Origin: Bacilli bacterium | GTDB lineage: Bacteria > Bacillota_I > Bacilli_A > RF39 > UBA660 | Direction: 5' to 3' | DNA length: 49,849 nt | Assembly (NCBI GenBank): GCA_016283075.1 | Contig: JAEEMF010000001.1 | Span: 1-49,849 of the forward strand | Shown: piece after piece, positions 7,400-17,036 of the stretch | Position numbering within the stretch: position 1 is the first letter of the stretch | Layout of the letters: every line of letters starts with the position of its first letter | The notes under the pieces: model-generated | Databases searched by the model: none | Told to the model about the DNA's origin: nothing | Seen by the model: the letters and a program-made list of their open reading frames with translations, nothing else | Translations under genes and position numbers: made by a program

Positions 7400-8684
7400 C
7401 TTTATATTCGTTCATAATTCCTATTTGTTTAGGGCTTAAAAATAATACTACAGCATTTTCTAGTTTCTTTAAATCATCCCAGTTATCATCATGAAGCATT
7501 TTACCATTTTCAAGTTCTTTTACTAAGTTTTCAGATTTTACATCTGGGAAATCTTCTTGCTTTTCTCTAGCTGGGAATATATCTAATAAATATGATTTAT
7601 CAGCAAGAGATAAAGACTTAACCATTTCATCTTTAAAATCTCTTGTTCTTGTAAATGTATGTGGTTTAAATACTACGGCAACTTCTTTATCAGGATATTT
7701 TTGTCTTGCTGCTTTAATAACAGTTTTGATTTCAGTTGGATGATGTGCATAGTCATCAACTACAACTATATCACCTATTACTTCTTCATCAAATCTTCTT
7801 TCTGCTCCTTCAAAAGTCTTTAAGTATTTAAGTACTTCTTTAGCATCCATTCTTTCGTAATAACAGATACTAATTACGGCAAGTGAATTTAGTAGCATAT
7901 GTTTACCAAAGAAAGGTAAATCAAAGTGCCCATAGTAATTATCTTCAACAAATACATCAAATGTTACTCCTGAAGAAGAAAATTCTACATTTTTAGCTAC
8001 GATATCGTTATCTTCAGCAGTACCATAATAGAATATTGGTTTATTTAGTTCTAAGAATCTTGTATATGGATCATCACCGCAAGCTATAACCATTTTTTCA
8101 GCATTGTTTCCATATTCAGTATACGCATCTATTACATCATTAATATCTTTATAATAATCAGTATGATCTAGTTCAATATTTGTAATAATTGCATATGTTG
8201 GTTCATATACTAAGAAATGTCTATAATATTCACATGCTTCTATAACGAATTTTTTATTTTCTTTATTAGCATATCCAGAACCATCACCTATTAAATAGTT
8301 ACATCCTCCCATATTTGTAAGAACATGAGCCATTAATGCTGATGTAGTAGTTTTACCGTGACATCCTGCTACACTTATTAATTCAAACATATTTGCTACT
8401 TTACCAAGCATTTCGTGATAATTATATACTTTTAATCCTAATTCATTTGCTTTTACTATTACTGGATGTTCATCTTTTACAGCAGTACTTCTTACAATAA
8501 TAGTATTTTCATCTAAATTAGGTACTTTATTATCAATAGTTATATTTCTTTCTGTAAGTTTATCTTCAGTAAATACATGATTTACTTCGTCATCATAACC
8601 TTTTACTTCATAACCTAAGTCATTTAAAATAAGTGCTAGTGCACTCATACCAGTTCCTTTTATTCCTACAAAATAATATTTCAT
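7374..8684 (-). CDS. murC: UDP-N-acetylmuramate--L-alanine ligase
   Basis: Adds L-alanine to UDP-MurNAc, the first amino acid of the peptidoglycan stem peptide, using ATP in the cytoplasm. The three Mur-ligase domains are visible: a Rossmann N-terminus with GIKGTGMSALA (about 8-18), the ATP P-loop GCHGKTTTSA (about 107-116), and the C-terminal domain with VVDDYAHHPTEI, the MurC/MurD family DDYAHHP motif. The 436-residue length is typical. AAGGA lies about five bases before the ATG. It is a single-gene unit with its own promoter and terminator, away from other mur genes. Confidence 0.95.
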   Translation of the reverse strand: MKYYFVGIKGTGMSALALILNDLGYEVKGYDDEVNHVFTEDKLTERNITIDNKVPNLDENTIIVRSTAVKDEHPVIVKANELGLKVYNYHEMLGKVANMFELISVAGCHGKTTTSALMAHVLTNMGGCNYLIGDGSGYANKENKKFVIEACEYYRHFLVYEPTYAIITNIELDHTDYYKDINDVIDAYTEYGNNAEKMVIACGDDPYTRFLELNKPIFYYGTAEDNDIVAKNVEFSSSGVTFDVFVEDNYYGHFDLPFFGKHMLLNSLAVISICYYERMDAKEVLKYLKTFEGAERRFDEEVIGDIVVVDDYAHHPTEIKTVIKAARQKYPDKEVAVVFKPHTFTRTRDFKDEMVKSLSLADKSYLLDIFPAREKQEDFPDVKSENLVKELENGKMLHDDNWDDLKKLENAVVLFLSPKQIGIMNEYKEYLRSKNS

Positions 8685-8725
8685 GGAGATCCTTCTTTCT
8701 TATTTATGCTTTTATATCTATTAAA

Positions 8726-8754
8726 ATTATACCAAATAAAGTATGTATTTACAA
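8726..8754 (-). promoter_or_regulatory. Sigma-A promoter of murC
   Basis: TTGTAA (8754-8749), 17 bases, TATAAT (8731-8726), preceded by TGG, so also an extended -10. About 41 bases before the start codon. Confidence 0.8.
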
Positions 8755-8795
8755 TAAAAAAGAGTATTGTTATTTATTAATACAATACCCTTTTC
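8753..8795 (-). terminator. Terminator of the obg operon
   Basis: A hairpin of about 11 bp closes with GTATTGT/ACAATAC around 8764-8788, extends through G-C, G-U and A-T pairs, and is followed by CTTTTTTATTG on the minus strand. It ends the obg and small-protein unit and overlaps the murC -35. Confidence 0.75.
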
Positions 8796-8973
8796 CAATT
8801 CTTTCTCCTTCAATATAAACTCCTTTAACTAGTTTACAAGAAGATTTAGTTATAGCATCTTTAACCTTACCTCCAAATAGTAAATATGAAGTAATTATAA
8901 AGAAAAGTATAACTATAAATAGAATACTAAATTCAAATACAGCTTTTTTACTTACAACTATTTCTTTTTTCAT
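8770..8973 (-). CDS. Small single-span membrane protein
   Basis: A 67-residue protein with one strong membrane helix (about 18-38, FSILFIVILFFIITSYLLFG), a basic N-terminus and a C-terminal tail with two cysteines (SSCKLVKGVY and GYCINK) that would face outward if the N-terminus stays inside. No family recognised. The longer frame begins at a TTG inside obg; the ATG at 8973 with AAGGA five bases upstream is preferred and starts one base after the obg stop. The coupling to obg is tight, but a functional link is not implied by sequence. Confidence 0.7.
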   Translation of the reverse strand: MKKEIVVSKKAVFEFSILFIVILFFIITSYLLFGGKVKDAITKSSCKLVKGVYIEGERIGKGYCINK

Positions 8974-8974
8974 A

Positions 8975-10252
8975 TTATTCCTTATATTCAAATTCTAAAT
9001 CTAGTATTCTTACAGTATCTCCTTCTTCAGCACCTAGTTCTCTAAGTTTATCATCGATACCCATTTTACGAAGTTTATTAGCAAATCTTTCAGCTGCTTC
9101 ATCAGTTCTAAAGCTTGTCATACGAAGTAGTTTTTCTACCTCTTCTCCTCTAACTACCCAAAGATTAGTTCCTTCATGAGATATTTGAAATGGTTTTTCT
9201 CTTTCAAATTTATAAAGTACATGACTTTCTATATTTTCTTCATCATAAAGTGGTTCTCTTTTTATAGTATCAAGCATATCTGCAAGTTTAATAAGTACTT
9301 TATCCATACCTTCTTTTTTAAGTGCCGATATTGGGAAGATTTCTTTATCTTTAACCTTTTCTTTAAATTTTTTAAGGTTTTCTTCAGCACCTTCCATATC
9401 CATCTTATTAGCGATGATAATCATTGGTTTTTTCATCATATTTTTATTAAAGTCTTCAAGTTCCTTATTAATAATTACATAATCTTCATAAGGGTCTCTT
9501 CCTTCGAAACCGCTCATATCTATAACGTGAGCAAGTACTCTTGTTCTTTCAATATGTTTTAAGAATTTATCACCAAGACCTTCTCCTAAAGAAGCTCCCT
9601 CTATTAAACCAGGCATATCTGCTACTACAAATGATCTATTATCAATAGTTTTTACTACTCCTAAATTAGGACTAAGTGTAGTAAAGTGATATGCAGCTAT
9701 TTTAGGTTTAGCAGCACTAATTTGTGATATTAAAGTAGATTTACCAACAGATGGCATACCAACAAGACCTACATCAGCAAGTAGTTTAAGTTCTACTTTA
9801 ACTTTTCTATATTCACCAGGTTCTCCATTTTCAGCAAAAGAAGGACATAAGTTGTTACGAGTAGCAAAAGCCATATTACCTCTACCACCACGTCCACCAT
9901 ATGCAGCTATTACTTCATCATCTTTTTTAGTTAAATCAGCAATAACAAGGCCTGATTCATAATCAGTAATAACAGTTCCAGCAGGTACTTTAACAATTAC
10001 ATCTTCTGCACTTGCTCCTTGTTTACCTTTACCTTCTCCGTTAGCACCTTTATTTCCTTTAATAACCCTTCTATAACGTAAATCTAGTAAAGTATTTAAT
10101 CCTTCATCTACTTTAAAGATGATACTACCACCTTTACCACCATTTCCGCCCCAAGGGCCTCCCATTTCTACAAACTTTTCACGGCGATATGCTAAACATC
10201 CATTACCGCCATCACCAGCCATAAGTTCAAGTGTTACCTCATCGACAAACAT
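8975..10252 (-). CDS. obg: GTPase Obg/CgtA
   Basis: Ribosome-associated GTPase needed for 50S assembly and stress control. Domain order is canonical: glycine-rich Obg fold (1-157, starting MFVDEVTLELMAGDGGNGC), G domain with GMPSVGKSTLIS, TTLSPNLGVV, DMPGLIEGA and NKMD, and the C-terminal OCT domain (about 340-425). The full three-domain form is typical of Firmicutes. The longer frame uses a TTG eight codons upstream; the ATG at 10252 is chosen for its GAGGGG site five bases away. The small membrane-protein gene follows immediately. Confidence 0.96.
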   Translation of the reverse strand: MFVDEVTLELMAGDGGNGCLAYRREKFVEMGGPWGGNGGKGGSIIFKVDEGLNTLLDLRYRRVIKGNKGANGEGKGKQGASAEDVIVKVPAGTVITDYESGLVIADLTKKDDEVIAAYGGRGGRGNMAFATRNNLCPSFAENGEPGEYRKVKVELKLLADVGLVGMPSVGKSTLISQISAAKPKIAAYHFTTLSPNLGVVKTIDNRSFVVADMPGLIEGASLGEGLGDKFLKHIERTRVLAHVIDMSGFEGRDPYEDYVIINKELEDFNKNMMKKPMIIIANKMDMEGAEENLKKFKEKVKDKEIFPISALKKEGMDKVLIKLADMLDTIKREPLYDEENIESHVLYKFEREKPFQISHEGTNLWVVRGEEVEKLLRMTSFRTDEAAERFANKLRKMGIDDKLRELGAEEGDTVRILDLEFEYKE

Positions 10253-10310
10253 CTTTACCCCTCGCTTTCCTATCAAAATTATACACTACTAGTTATTATT
10301 TAACAAGAAA

Positions 10311-11516
10311 TTATTTTAATACAAATATTCCATCTTCTAAAACCTTATATTCTTTATTATCACTAGTAATACCAGTTATATTTAAATCATCTGTTCCTAT
10401 CATAAAATCAACATGATTTAAACAGTTATTAAGTCCTAAATTAAATAGCTCGTCTTTACTCATATTGTTTCCATTTTCATAACATTCTGGGAATGAATCA
10501 CCAAGTGCTATATGACATGCTGCATTTTCATCAAAAAGCGTTTCATAAAAGATTAATCCAGTTTTATTAATAGAAGAGGTTTTTTCTACTATTGCTACTT
10601 CCCCTAAGTAATCTATATTAGGAGTTGAACTAAGAAGTTCCTTAAGAGTATCATACCCAGTTTCAGCTTCAAAACCAGTTACCTTACCATCTTCAAAAGT
10701 AATATGAAAATTATCTATAATATTATCTTGGTAACTAAGTGGTTTAGAATTATATACTACCCCGTTTATAGATAATCTATCAGGTGAAGTAAATACTTCT
10801 TCTGTAGGAAAATTAACAAGTACTTTCTTATTATTTATCTTACTATATCCAGTTTCCCATATATGTTTAGTAGGAAGACCTATAGTAAAATTAGTACCAT
10901 TATTACTACTATATCTTAATTTAGAAAAATGATACTTATTTAATAAAGAGGCTTCATTTTCAAGTCTTTCTAATTTCTTATCCCAAAAACCTTCATCTTC
11001 TATATGACATATTTCAAATATAGTATTCCAAAGTCTATCTACATCTTCCCTTCCAAATATCTTTTTAGACCATAAAGAAGTAGGAACACATGCTATACAC
11101 CAAGGAAGCATATTTTTATCTCTTAAATCATCAAAATCTTTTCTGGTAGATAAACTATATGTAGTAAGTTCTGATATCTTTTTAGGATCTACATCTTTCA
11201 TTAATCCTGGCATCTCTGATGCAAGCATTAAAAATGCTGCTCCTTTTAAAGCATATTCATTCCATACTTTCTTATTAAAATATGGTGTTTCTTTAAGATC
11301 ATCTATACTCTTATTTAGAAGTAACTCATGCTTTTTATATGTATCAACACTTTCTATATAAATGTCTTTTACTCCTTTTTTAATTGCGAGATCTTTTATA
11401 ATATTTGCAAAATCTTCTCTTTCTTTATTAACACTTATAAATAAAGGTTTATCTATATCTATTTTTAAACAAGTATCAAGTATAATGCTTGCATATTTAA
11501 TCATTTTGTCTTTCAT
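10311..11516 (-). CDS. M29-family metallo-aminopeptidase
   Basis: Cytoplasmic aminopeptidase of the AmpS/PepS/aminopeptidase T family that trims N-terminal residues from peptides with a two-metal site. Family landmarks: SPDRLSINGVV, LGEVAIVEK with a metal-ligand Glu, NAACHIALGDSFP with a ligand His, and a C-terminal HVDFMIGTDDLNI with ligand His/Asp. The 401-residue length is that of the family (about 400-410). AGGTGGTAAT precedes the ATG. Two basic-region Met codons lie near the N-terminus (MKDKM); the first is used. A small-protein gene with a hairpin terminator lies just upstream. Confidence 0.92.
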   Translation of the reverse strand: MKDKMIKYASIILDTCLKIDIDKPLFISVNKEREDFANIIKDLAIKKGVKDIYIESVDTYKKHELLLNKSIDDLKETPYFNKKVWNEYALKGAAFLMLASEMPGLMKDVDPKKISELTTYSLSTRKDFDDLRDKNMLPWCIACVPTSLWSKKIFGREDVDRLWNTIFEICHIEDEGFWDKKLERLENEASLLNKYHFSKLRYSSNNGTNFTIGLPTKHIWETGYSKINNKKVLVNFPTEEVFTSPDRLSINGVVYNSKPLSYQDNIIDNFHITFEDGKVTGFEAETGYDTLKELLSSTPNIDYLGEVAIVEKTSSINKTGLIFYETLFDENAACHIALGDSFPECYENGNNMSKDELFNLGLNNCLNHVDFMIGTDDLNITGITSDNKEYKVLEDGIFVLK

Positions 11517-11525
11517 ATTACCACC

Positions 11526-11552
11526 TATAAAAAGTAGGTATTACCCTACTTT
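11526..11552 (-). terminator. Terminator of the 107-aa gene
   Basis: 8-bp stem (11531-11538 with 11545-11552) and 6-base loop, followed by TTTTTATAG on the minus strand. It lies in the leader of the M29 aminopeptidase gene. Confidence 0.65.
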
Positions 11553-11869
11553 ATTAATTTCTTTCCGTTAAATTTATCAAGATATTCTTTAAATTCTTCA
11601 TCAGTAAATAATGCTTTATTTTGTATAAGCATATTTCTTTTAGCATCTTCTACTGTTTTAAATACTGCTTCATTTATGTTAACAAAATACTGCGTAGCAA
11701 TACTAAGTTCCATGCAATAATTAAGATTATATGCTTTTAATTCGGCATCGGTCCAAGGTTTATCAAGCGCTTCTCTAATTTGATTTCTTTTCTCTTCCTT
11801 TTTCCTTTCATTATTTTCTTTAATTTTTAGTAGTTCAGACTTGATGTAATTTAAAAAATTCTTTTTCAT
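11546..11869 (-). CDS. Hypothetical 107-aa charged protein
   Basis: No family recognised. Residues 1-45 are highly charged and probably helical or coiled coil (KIKENNERKKEEKRNQIREA). The rest contains two short acidic helical motifs, DKPWTDAELKAYNLN and FTDEEFKEYLDKFN. No membrane segment. A perfect AGGAG site precedes the ATG by about seven bases, and the gene is flanked by terminators, so it is an independent cytoplasmic protein. Its neighbours (aminopeptidase, UPF0316) give no hint of function. Confidence 0.7.
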   Translation of the reverse strand: MKKNFLNYIKSELLKIKENNERKKEEKRNQIREALDKPWTDAELKAYNLNYCMELSIATQYFVNINEAVFKTVEDAKRNMLIQNKALFTDEEFKEYLDKFNGKKLIK

Positions 11870-11903
11870 ATTACTCTCCTAACTCTATATAAGTATTATA
11901 TCA

Positions 11904-11937
11904 TAAAAAAACGAATATTATCTAAAATATCCGTTTT
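11904..11937 (-). terminator. Terminator of the UPF0316/phosphorelay transcript
   Basis: 12-position stem (11908-11919 with 11926-11937, one imperfect pair) and 6-base loop, followed by a T-run on the minus strand. It closes the transcript HK-HK-HptREC-UPF0316. Confidence 0.7.
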
Positions 11938-12430
11938 GTACCATTTTCGTTTCATTAACAATTATAAATGCTTTATCATCTAGTTCTTTAATTAGTTTTC
12001 TTAAAGAAGTAATTTCTTTCTTCTTTATTTCTATAATAAGCATATATCTTTTAACATCATCTTGACCTTTAACATCAAGAACACTTACAGCAAAACCATT
12101 TTTCCTTATAAAAGATACTACTTCATCATTTGCAGAAGAAAGTATTACTTGAACAGTTAAATTACCACTAATTAACTTTTCAGAGAAGAATCCTCCTACT
12201 AAAGTTCCTACCGCATAACCACCTGCATAACTCATTCCTACTAGAAAACTAGAATAATCTGTATTTAAAGCTTCTCTTACTATTAAGAACCATATTAATA
12301 CTTCTATAAAACCAATTATACTTGCTAAAACAGTTTTACCTTTAACAGTAATAATTGTTCTTACTGTACTTAAAGCAACATCAAATATTCTAACAAAGAA
12401 TATCTCTAAACATAATAATAAAACTTCCAA
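11918..12430 (-). CDS. UPF0316/DUF2179 membrane protein (YebE-like)
   Basis: A 170-residue protein with three or four N-terminal membrane helices (about 1-100; the opening LEIFFVRIFDVALSTVRTI and the following GKTVLASIIGFIEVLIWF are typical of the family) and a C-terminal DUF2179 domain (about 105-165), a small alpha/beta domain shared with YitT proteins. The function of the family is not established. The start is a TTG with AGGAG nine bases upstream. It begins 26 bases after the Hpt-receiver gene ends, with no terminator between, so it is probably cotranscribed with the phosphorelay genes. Confidence 0.85.
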   Translation of the reverse strand: MEVLLLCLEIFFVRIFDVALSTVRTIITVKGKTVLASIIGFIEVLIWFLIVREALNTDYSSFLVGMSYAGGYAVGTLVGGFFSEKLISGNLTVQVILSSANDEVVSFIRKNGFAVSVLDVKGQDDVKRYMLIIEIKKKEITSLRKLIKELDDKAFIIVNETKMVQNGYFR

Positions 12431-12456
12431 AGTATCAAGCTCCTAACTATTTATTA

Positions 12457-13236
12457 TTATCTTTTTAAGGAAACCATTTTATCAACTATATCTTTAACAT
12501 TGTTTTCATTAAATGGTTTTTGAAGTACATCTACTATAGGATAAGTAAATGCTCTCTCTACAGTATCTTTTGAGTCATCTCCTGTAATAATAGATACTGG
12601 AATAATATTATATAGATTATTTACATCTAAGTAATCTAATACTTCAAATCCATTAACATTTGGCATATTAAGATCAAGTAAGATACATGCAAGACTATCA
12701 AAAGTTGTTGTATTAAGTATATCTATAGCTTCTCTACCATCATGTGCTACTACTACATTATAAGTATTATTAAATATTTTAGAAATAAAGTTTCTAATAA
12801 TATCTGAATCATCTACAACTAAAATCGTTTTAGAATTAGGATTTAAAGTAACTTCTTCTTTAACATCTTGAATAGTTGTATTACCAATATATCTTTTTAA
12901 AGTACTAACCATTAAATTAACTTGGTTAAGCATTTCTTCATAAGAAGCATCTGCTCTAGATAAATTATTTTCTTTACCAGCTAGTTCTTCTTCATATGCT
13001 ACTTCAGCAAGTTTAGTAAATCCTAGATATCTTGCATCACTTTTAATTGAATGTGCATATATAGCAAAGTTTGCTAAATCATTATTACCCTTAGATTCTT
13101 TTAAATTATTTAATTTAGAATCAATTTCATTTAAGAAGTCAATTACAGTTTCATCATATGTTTCCATATCTCCTAAAACTTCTAGACTTCCATTAACATC
13201 AACCCCATTTTCAATTAAAATATTTACATCTTTCAT
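12457..13236 (-). CDS. Hpt-receiver phosphorelay protein 1
   Basis: A 259-residue shuttle protein with no output domain. Residues 1-118 form an Hpt helical bundle with phospho-accepting His62 in AHSIKSDARYLG. A linker leads to a receiver domain (about 135-258) with acidic pair Asp142/Asp143, phospho-site Asp188 in LLDLNMPNVNG and conserved Lys in VLQKPF. It is closely similar to the protein at 17060-17839 over its whole length, so the two are paralogs. The gene sits 14 bases after HK1. I infer that it accepts phosphate from the hybrid kinases; where the signal goes next is not visible here. Confidence 0.9.
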   Translation of the reverse strand: MKDVNILIENGVDVNGSLEVLGDMETYDETVIDFLNEIDSKLNNLKESKGNNDLANFAIYAHSIKSDARYLGFTKLAEVAYEEELAGKENNLSRADASYEEMLNQVNLMVSTLKRYIGNTTIQDVKEEVTLNPNSKTILVVDDSDIIRNFISKIFNNTYNVVVAHDGREAIDILNTTTFDSLACILLDLNMPNVNGFEVLDYLDVNNLYNIIPVSIITGDDSKDTVERAFTYPIVDVLQKPFNENNVKDIVDKMVSLKR

Positions 13237-13250
13237 ATTATCCCTCGTTT

Positions 13251-15095
13251 CTATTTTGTAAGATACTTATTTAATATTTTACTTAATTCATCTTTGTTGA
13301 TTGGTTTAGCAAGATAGTCATCAAATCCATCATCAATATATTTAGTCTTTATTCCATTAGAAGAATTTGCTGTAAGTACTATTACTTTAGTATTAAATCC
13401 TTCAATAGTTCTAAGTTTTCTTAGAGTATCAACACCACTTAATTCAGGCATCATATCATCCATAAATATTAAATCAAAAACTTCATGATTTTTTATTTTG
13501 CTTATACAATCACTACCACTTGTAACACTATCTGTTAAACAGTTAAATGTCTTAAGTAGTCTTTCTACAACCTTTATATTTAAAGGATTATCATCTACAA
13601 TAAGTATTCTTTTACCAGTAAAATCAGTAAGTGCTGGAATATCTTTTTCATCTTTAATAATAGCATTAGATATTTTTTGATTTATTACTACTGTAAATTT
13701 AGAACCCTTTCCATAGACACTTTGTACCATTACAGTACCATGCATCATTTGAACTAGTCTTTTTGTAATAGCAAGACCAAGTCCTGCTCCTTCAACTTTT
13801 AAAGCTTTGGTTGTTTCAAGCTTTTCAAATTTTTTGAAGATTTTTTCTAAGTCTTCTTCTTTTATACCAATACCGGTATCTTCAGAAGATATAGTAAGCA
13901 CGCACTCACCATCAACAATCTTACTATCTACAGAAAATATTACTTTTCCGTGTTCAGTAAACTTAATACTATTAGATAGTAATTGATTCATGATTTGAGT
14001 AACTTGAAGAGGATCACCAAATAATACTTTTGGTAAATTAGGGCTAATGTCAAATATTACTTCAACATCTTTATTTCTAGCCCTTATTTTCATCTTCTGC
14101 TTTACTTCTTTTATTATATCATTAAGTGAGTAATCTGTCTCGTATAATTCAAATTTACCTGCTTCCATCTTAGAAATATCAAGTATTCCATTTACTATAT
14201 CCATAAGTACATATGAAGAATATTCTATTTCTTCTATACTTTCTTTAGTAGCATCATCACTTTTCTTTTCACTAAGAAGCTGAGAAAAACCAAGTATTGC
14301 ATTTAAAGGAGTACGTATTTCATGACTCATATTTGATAAGAAATCATCTTTAGCACTCGCTGCAGTTTCCGTTTGCTTTTTAGTAAACTCAAGTTCATTT
14401 ATAAGTTCAATATTTGGATTATCCAAAGTAAAATATAAAAGGAACAGAGTAAATGATATAGCAAAAGTATTAATTATTACCCCTGGAAATACTGTTTCTA
14501 AGACAAAACATATAAATGTTAAGAATATATATATAACATAAGTGATTAACTTATTAAAATCAATTTCATATAAATGTCTAGATAACTTTATAATCCATAT
14601 AATTGCATATATTATATTCATAAAGAATACAAATACCATTACTGGTCCTCTAAAGAAATATCTAGTATTATCTATATAAAAATGAATTGGCAATATCATT
14701 ATAATAATTGACTGAATAATAGTTATAGCAAATCCAAATATAATAATTCCTCTATTATATCTAAGACCTAAATTACAATATTCTTTTTTAATACCTTTAG
14801 TAGATACATGTAAGAAATATGTAAGGCATACTACATAAAATAACTGTAAGCATAAATAACTCTTAGTAAATAACACTTTACTTATGTTTTCACCAGGATA
14901 CTTATGCATAAAGTATACACTTATTATATTAATGATAATGGATCCTATAACAGATATTATTAATATAGAATAAATGGCGTTTTCTTCTGTTTTTAGTTTA
15001 CTCTTTTTATAAAAAACATAAGATATTATTAATATAAATATTAAACATATTATTGGAATATGTATAACATTAAGATAATCCAAATATTTTTCCAT
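13251..15095 (-). CDS. Hybrid sensor histidine kinase HK1
   Basis: A 614-residue membrane kinase. About seven helices (residues 10-220) form the sensor, ending in an YFTLDNPNIELI linker that the paralogs share. Next come HisKA with MSHEIRTPLNA (phospho-site His258), HATPase_c with NQLLSNSIKFTE, EDTGIGI and GAGLGLAI, and a C-terminal receiver with FMDDMMPELSG. The ATG at 15095 with TAGGA nine bases upstream is chosen over the one three codons earlier; all three kinases then begin with Met-Glu. The gene starts ten bases after HK2 ends, so it is the second gene of the HK2-HK1-HptREC-UPF0316 transcript. The stimulus is unknown. Confidence 0.92.
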   Translation of the reverse strand: MEKYLDYLNVIHIPIICLIFILIISYVFYKKSKLKTEENAIYSILIISVIGSIIINIISVYFMHKYPGENISKVLFTKSYLCLQLFYVVCLTYFLHVSTKGIKKEYCNLGLRYNRGIIIFGFAITIIQSIIIMILPIHFYIDNTRYFFRGPVMVFVFFMNIIYAIIWIIKLSRHLYEIDFNKLITYVIYIFLTFICFVLETVFPGVIINTFAISFTLFLLYFTLDNPNIELINELEFTKKQTETAASAKDDFLSNMSHEIRTPLNAILGFSQLLSEKKSDDATKESIEEIEYSSYVLMDIVNGILDISKMEAGKFELYETDYSLNDIIKEVKQKMKIRARNKDVEVIFDISPNLPKVLFGDPLQVTQIMNQLLSNSIKFTEHGKVIFSVDSKIVDGECVLTISSEDTGIGIKEEDLEKIFKKFEKLETTKALKVEGAGLGLAITKRLVQMMHGTVMVQSVYGKGSKFTVVINQKISNAIIKDEKDIPALTDFTGKRILIVDDNPLNIKVVERLLKTFNCLTDSVTSGSDCISKIKNHEVFDLIFMDDMMPELSGVDTLRKLRTIEGFNTKVIVLTANSSNGIKTKYIDDGFDDYLAKPINKDELSKILNKYLTK

Positions 15096-15105
15096 AGTAT
15101 ACATC

Positions 15106-16986
15106 CTACCTTAAAAATTTAATAAGTATTTCATCTAATTCTTCTACATTAATAGGTTTAGCTAAATACTCATCAAATCCTTGCTCTAAATATTTTTCTC
15201 TAATACCAGTAATAACATTTGCCGTAAGCATCACTACTGGAATATTAAATCCATTTATTTTCTTAAGTTTTTTAAGAGTTTCTGTACCAGATAAACTAGG
15301 CATAACATCATCCATAAAGATTAAATCAGTCTTATTACCAAAAATAGCATATTTAATAGCCTCTTCACCAGAACGAAGTGAAGTAACATTTATTCCATAT
15401 TTAGAAAGAAATTTAGTAATAACTTTAATACTAGTAACATTATCGTCTACTACAAGAACATTCTTACCTTTAAATAAGTTTAAAGAAGATACCTTTATTT
15501 CTTCTTTAACAGGTTTTATAACATTAGTATTAATACCTTGAATTAGTTCAACAGTAAACGTAGAACCCTTACCATATTCACTTGTAACAGATATCTTACC
15601 ATTCATAAGATCAACAAGCCTTTTAGTAAGTGCTAAACCTAGCCCAGTACCTTCAATTTGCATTTGTCTTTCTACACCAAGTCTATCAAATTTAGTAAAT
15701 AATCTATTTAAATCTTCTTTCTTTATACCAATACCTGTATCTTCTACTGAAATAATAAGAGTGCAGTATTTATCAGATAATTTGGCATTAATTTTAAAAT
15801 CTACATACCCTTCTTTAGTATATTTAATAGCATTAGTAAGTATATTAAGTACTACTTGTTTAACATGAATAAAGTCACCTATTAAATATTCAGGAATATA
15901 TGGATCAGCCCATGATCTAAATTCTATATTTTTACCATTTATTCTTGATTTACCAAGTAAACATAACTCATCAAATAATTTCTTAAATCTATATGAATTA
16001 GTCTTTATTTCAAGAATATTTGACTCTATTTTAGATATATCAAGAATACCATTTATAGTATCCAGTAAACTATTAGATGCAACGAGTATTGAGTTAACTC
16101 CATCATTAATTTCTGGATCCTTATTATTTTCTTTAAGTATTTCGGAAAAGCCCACTATAGAATTTAAAGGAGTACGTATTTCATGACTCATACTAAGAAG
16201 GAAATTAGTTTTACCTTCATTAACATCTTCAGCTTTCCTCTTAGCTTCTGTAAGTTGATTTATTATTTCATAATCAGGATTTTGTACAGTAAAGTACATT
16301 ATAACAAGTGTTATAGTAAGCATTATAGTAGCAGTAATATTCTTAATAATAAATACTTGTAAGATAGTATAAATATTAAAACCAAGTATTATAGTAAATA
16401 TTACATGCTTAGTAGGACTACTAACATACTTCCACCTTAGACATAATAAAAAAACTAGTACAATAATTCTAATTAGAAATGCCCCATAAATAAAGATCTT
16501 TATTGAAGAAAGACCAAATAATACAGCATTATTATAAGGAAGCATTAAAATAACACATAATTCTATAACAGATATTGAATAAGATAAAGCAGTAAAGTTT
16601 TTTATCGAATTATCTCTTTTTCTCTCATTACGTTTTGCATAATCAGCATCAAGAGACTTTAAAAATATTTTCGTTTTATGATAATCCGAATTAATTAGTA
16701 TTATTGAATACATAAGAATAATATTAATATTTAGTATTAATGCATAATAATATATAGCTTTTGTAATATATGATATATAAGAATTAGAAGTAAAAATTGC
16801 CAGTGAAAGAGAAGAAATAATATCTAAACAAATACATATAAAAACCATAAATAGTAAAAATGAATATTTCTTACTTTCAACATTGTTAATACGTTTTTTA
16901 GAGAAGTATGCAATAATCATTGCAATATTAAAAAGAAGCGCAACAATTTGTGTATCTATTTGGTCAAGTATTGTAACTAATTCCAT
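15106..16986 (-). CDS. Hybrid sensor histidine kinase HK2
   Basis: Paralog of HK1 and HK3 (626 residues). Seven membrane helices lie before residue 240, interrupted by a basic, highly charged loop (about 123-140, DYAKRNERKRDNS) that the others lack. After the shared YFTVQNPDYEII linker come HisKA (His268 in MSHEIRTPLNS), HATPase_c (NILTNAIKYTKEG, VEDTGIGI, GTGLGLAL) and a receiver (FMDDVMPSLSG). It is the first gene of its transcript: the terminator of the second Hpt-receiver gene lies just upstream, and a TGTTATACT -10 is present. The ligand is unknown. Confidence 0.92.
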   Translation of the reverse strand: MELVTILDQIDTQIVALLFNIAMIIAYFSKKRINNVESKKYSFLLFMVFICICLDIISSLSLAIFTSNSYISYITKAIYYYALILNINIILMYSIILINSDYHKTKIFLKSLDADYAKRNERKRDNSIKNFTALSYSISVIELCVILMLPYNNAVLFGLSSIKIFIYGAFLIRIIVLVFLLCLRWKYVSSPTKHVIFTIILGFNIYTILQVFIIKNITATIMLTITLVIMYFTVQNPDYEIINQLTEAKRKAEDVNEGKTNFLLSMSHEIRTPLNSIVGFSEILKENNKDPEINDGVNSILVASNSLLDTINGILDISKIESNILEIKTNSYRFKKLFDELCLLGKSRINGKNIEFRSWADPYIPEYLIGDFIHVKQVVLNILTNAIKYTKEGYVDFKINAKLSDKYCTLIISVEDTGIGIKKEDLNRLFTKFDRLGVERQMQIEGTGLGLALTKRLVDLMNGKISVTSEYGKGSTFTVELIQGINTNVIKPVKEEIKVSSLNLFKGKNVLVVDDNVTSIKVITKFLSKYGINVTSLRSGEEAIKYAIFGNKTDLIFMDDVMPSLSGTETLKKLKKINGFNIPVVMLTANVITGIREKYLEQGFDEYLAKPINVEELDEILIKFLR

Positions 16987-17014
16987 ATTCTCACTTCCCT
17001 ATCCTAACATTATT

Positions 17015-17023
17015 AGTATAACA
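17015..17023 (-). promoter_or_regulatory. Extended -10 element of HK2
   Basis: TGTTATACT on the minus strand, 28 bases before the HK2 start and directly after the upstream terminator. The -35 region is only a T-run. Confidence 0.5.
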
Positions 17024-17036
17024 TAAATAAACATAA

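Noticed and set aside
9176..9562. A 128-residue plus-strand frame inside obg, rich in Phe and Lys.
   Set aside because: It is a shadow of the minus-strand obg coding sequence, with no ribosome-binding site or promoter.
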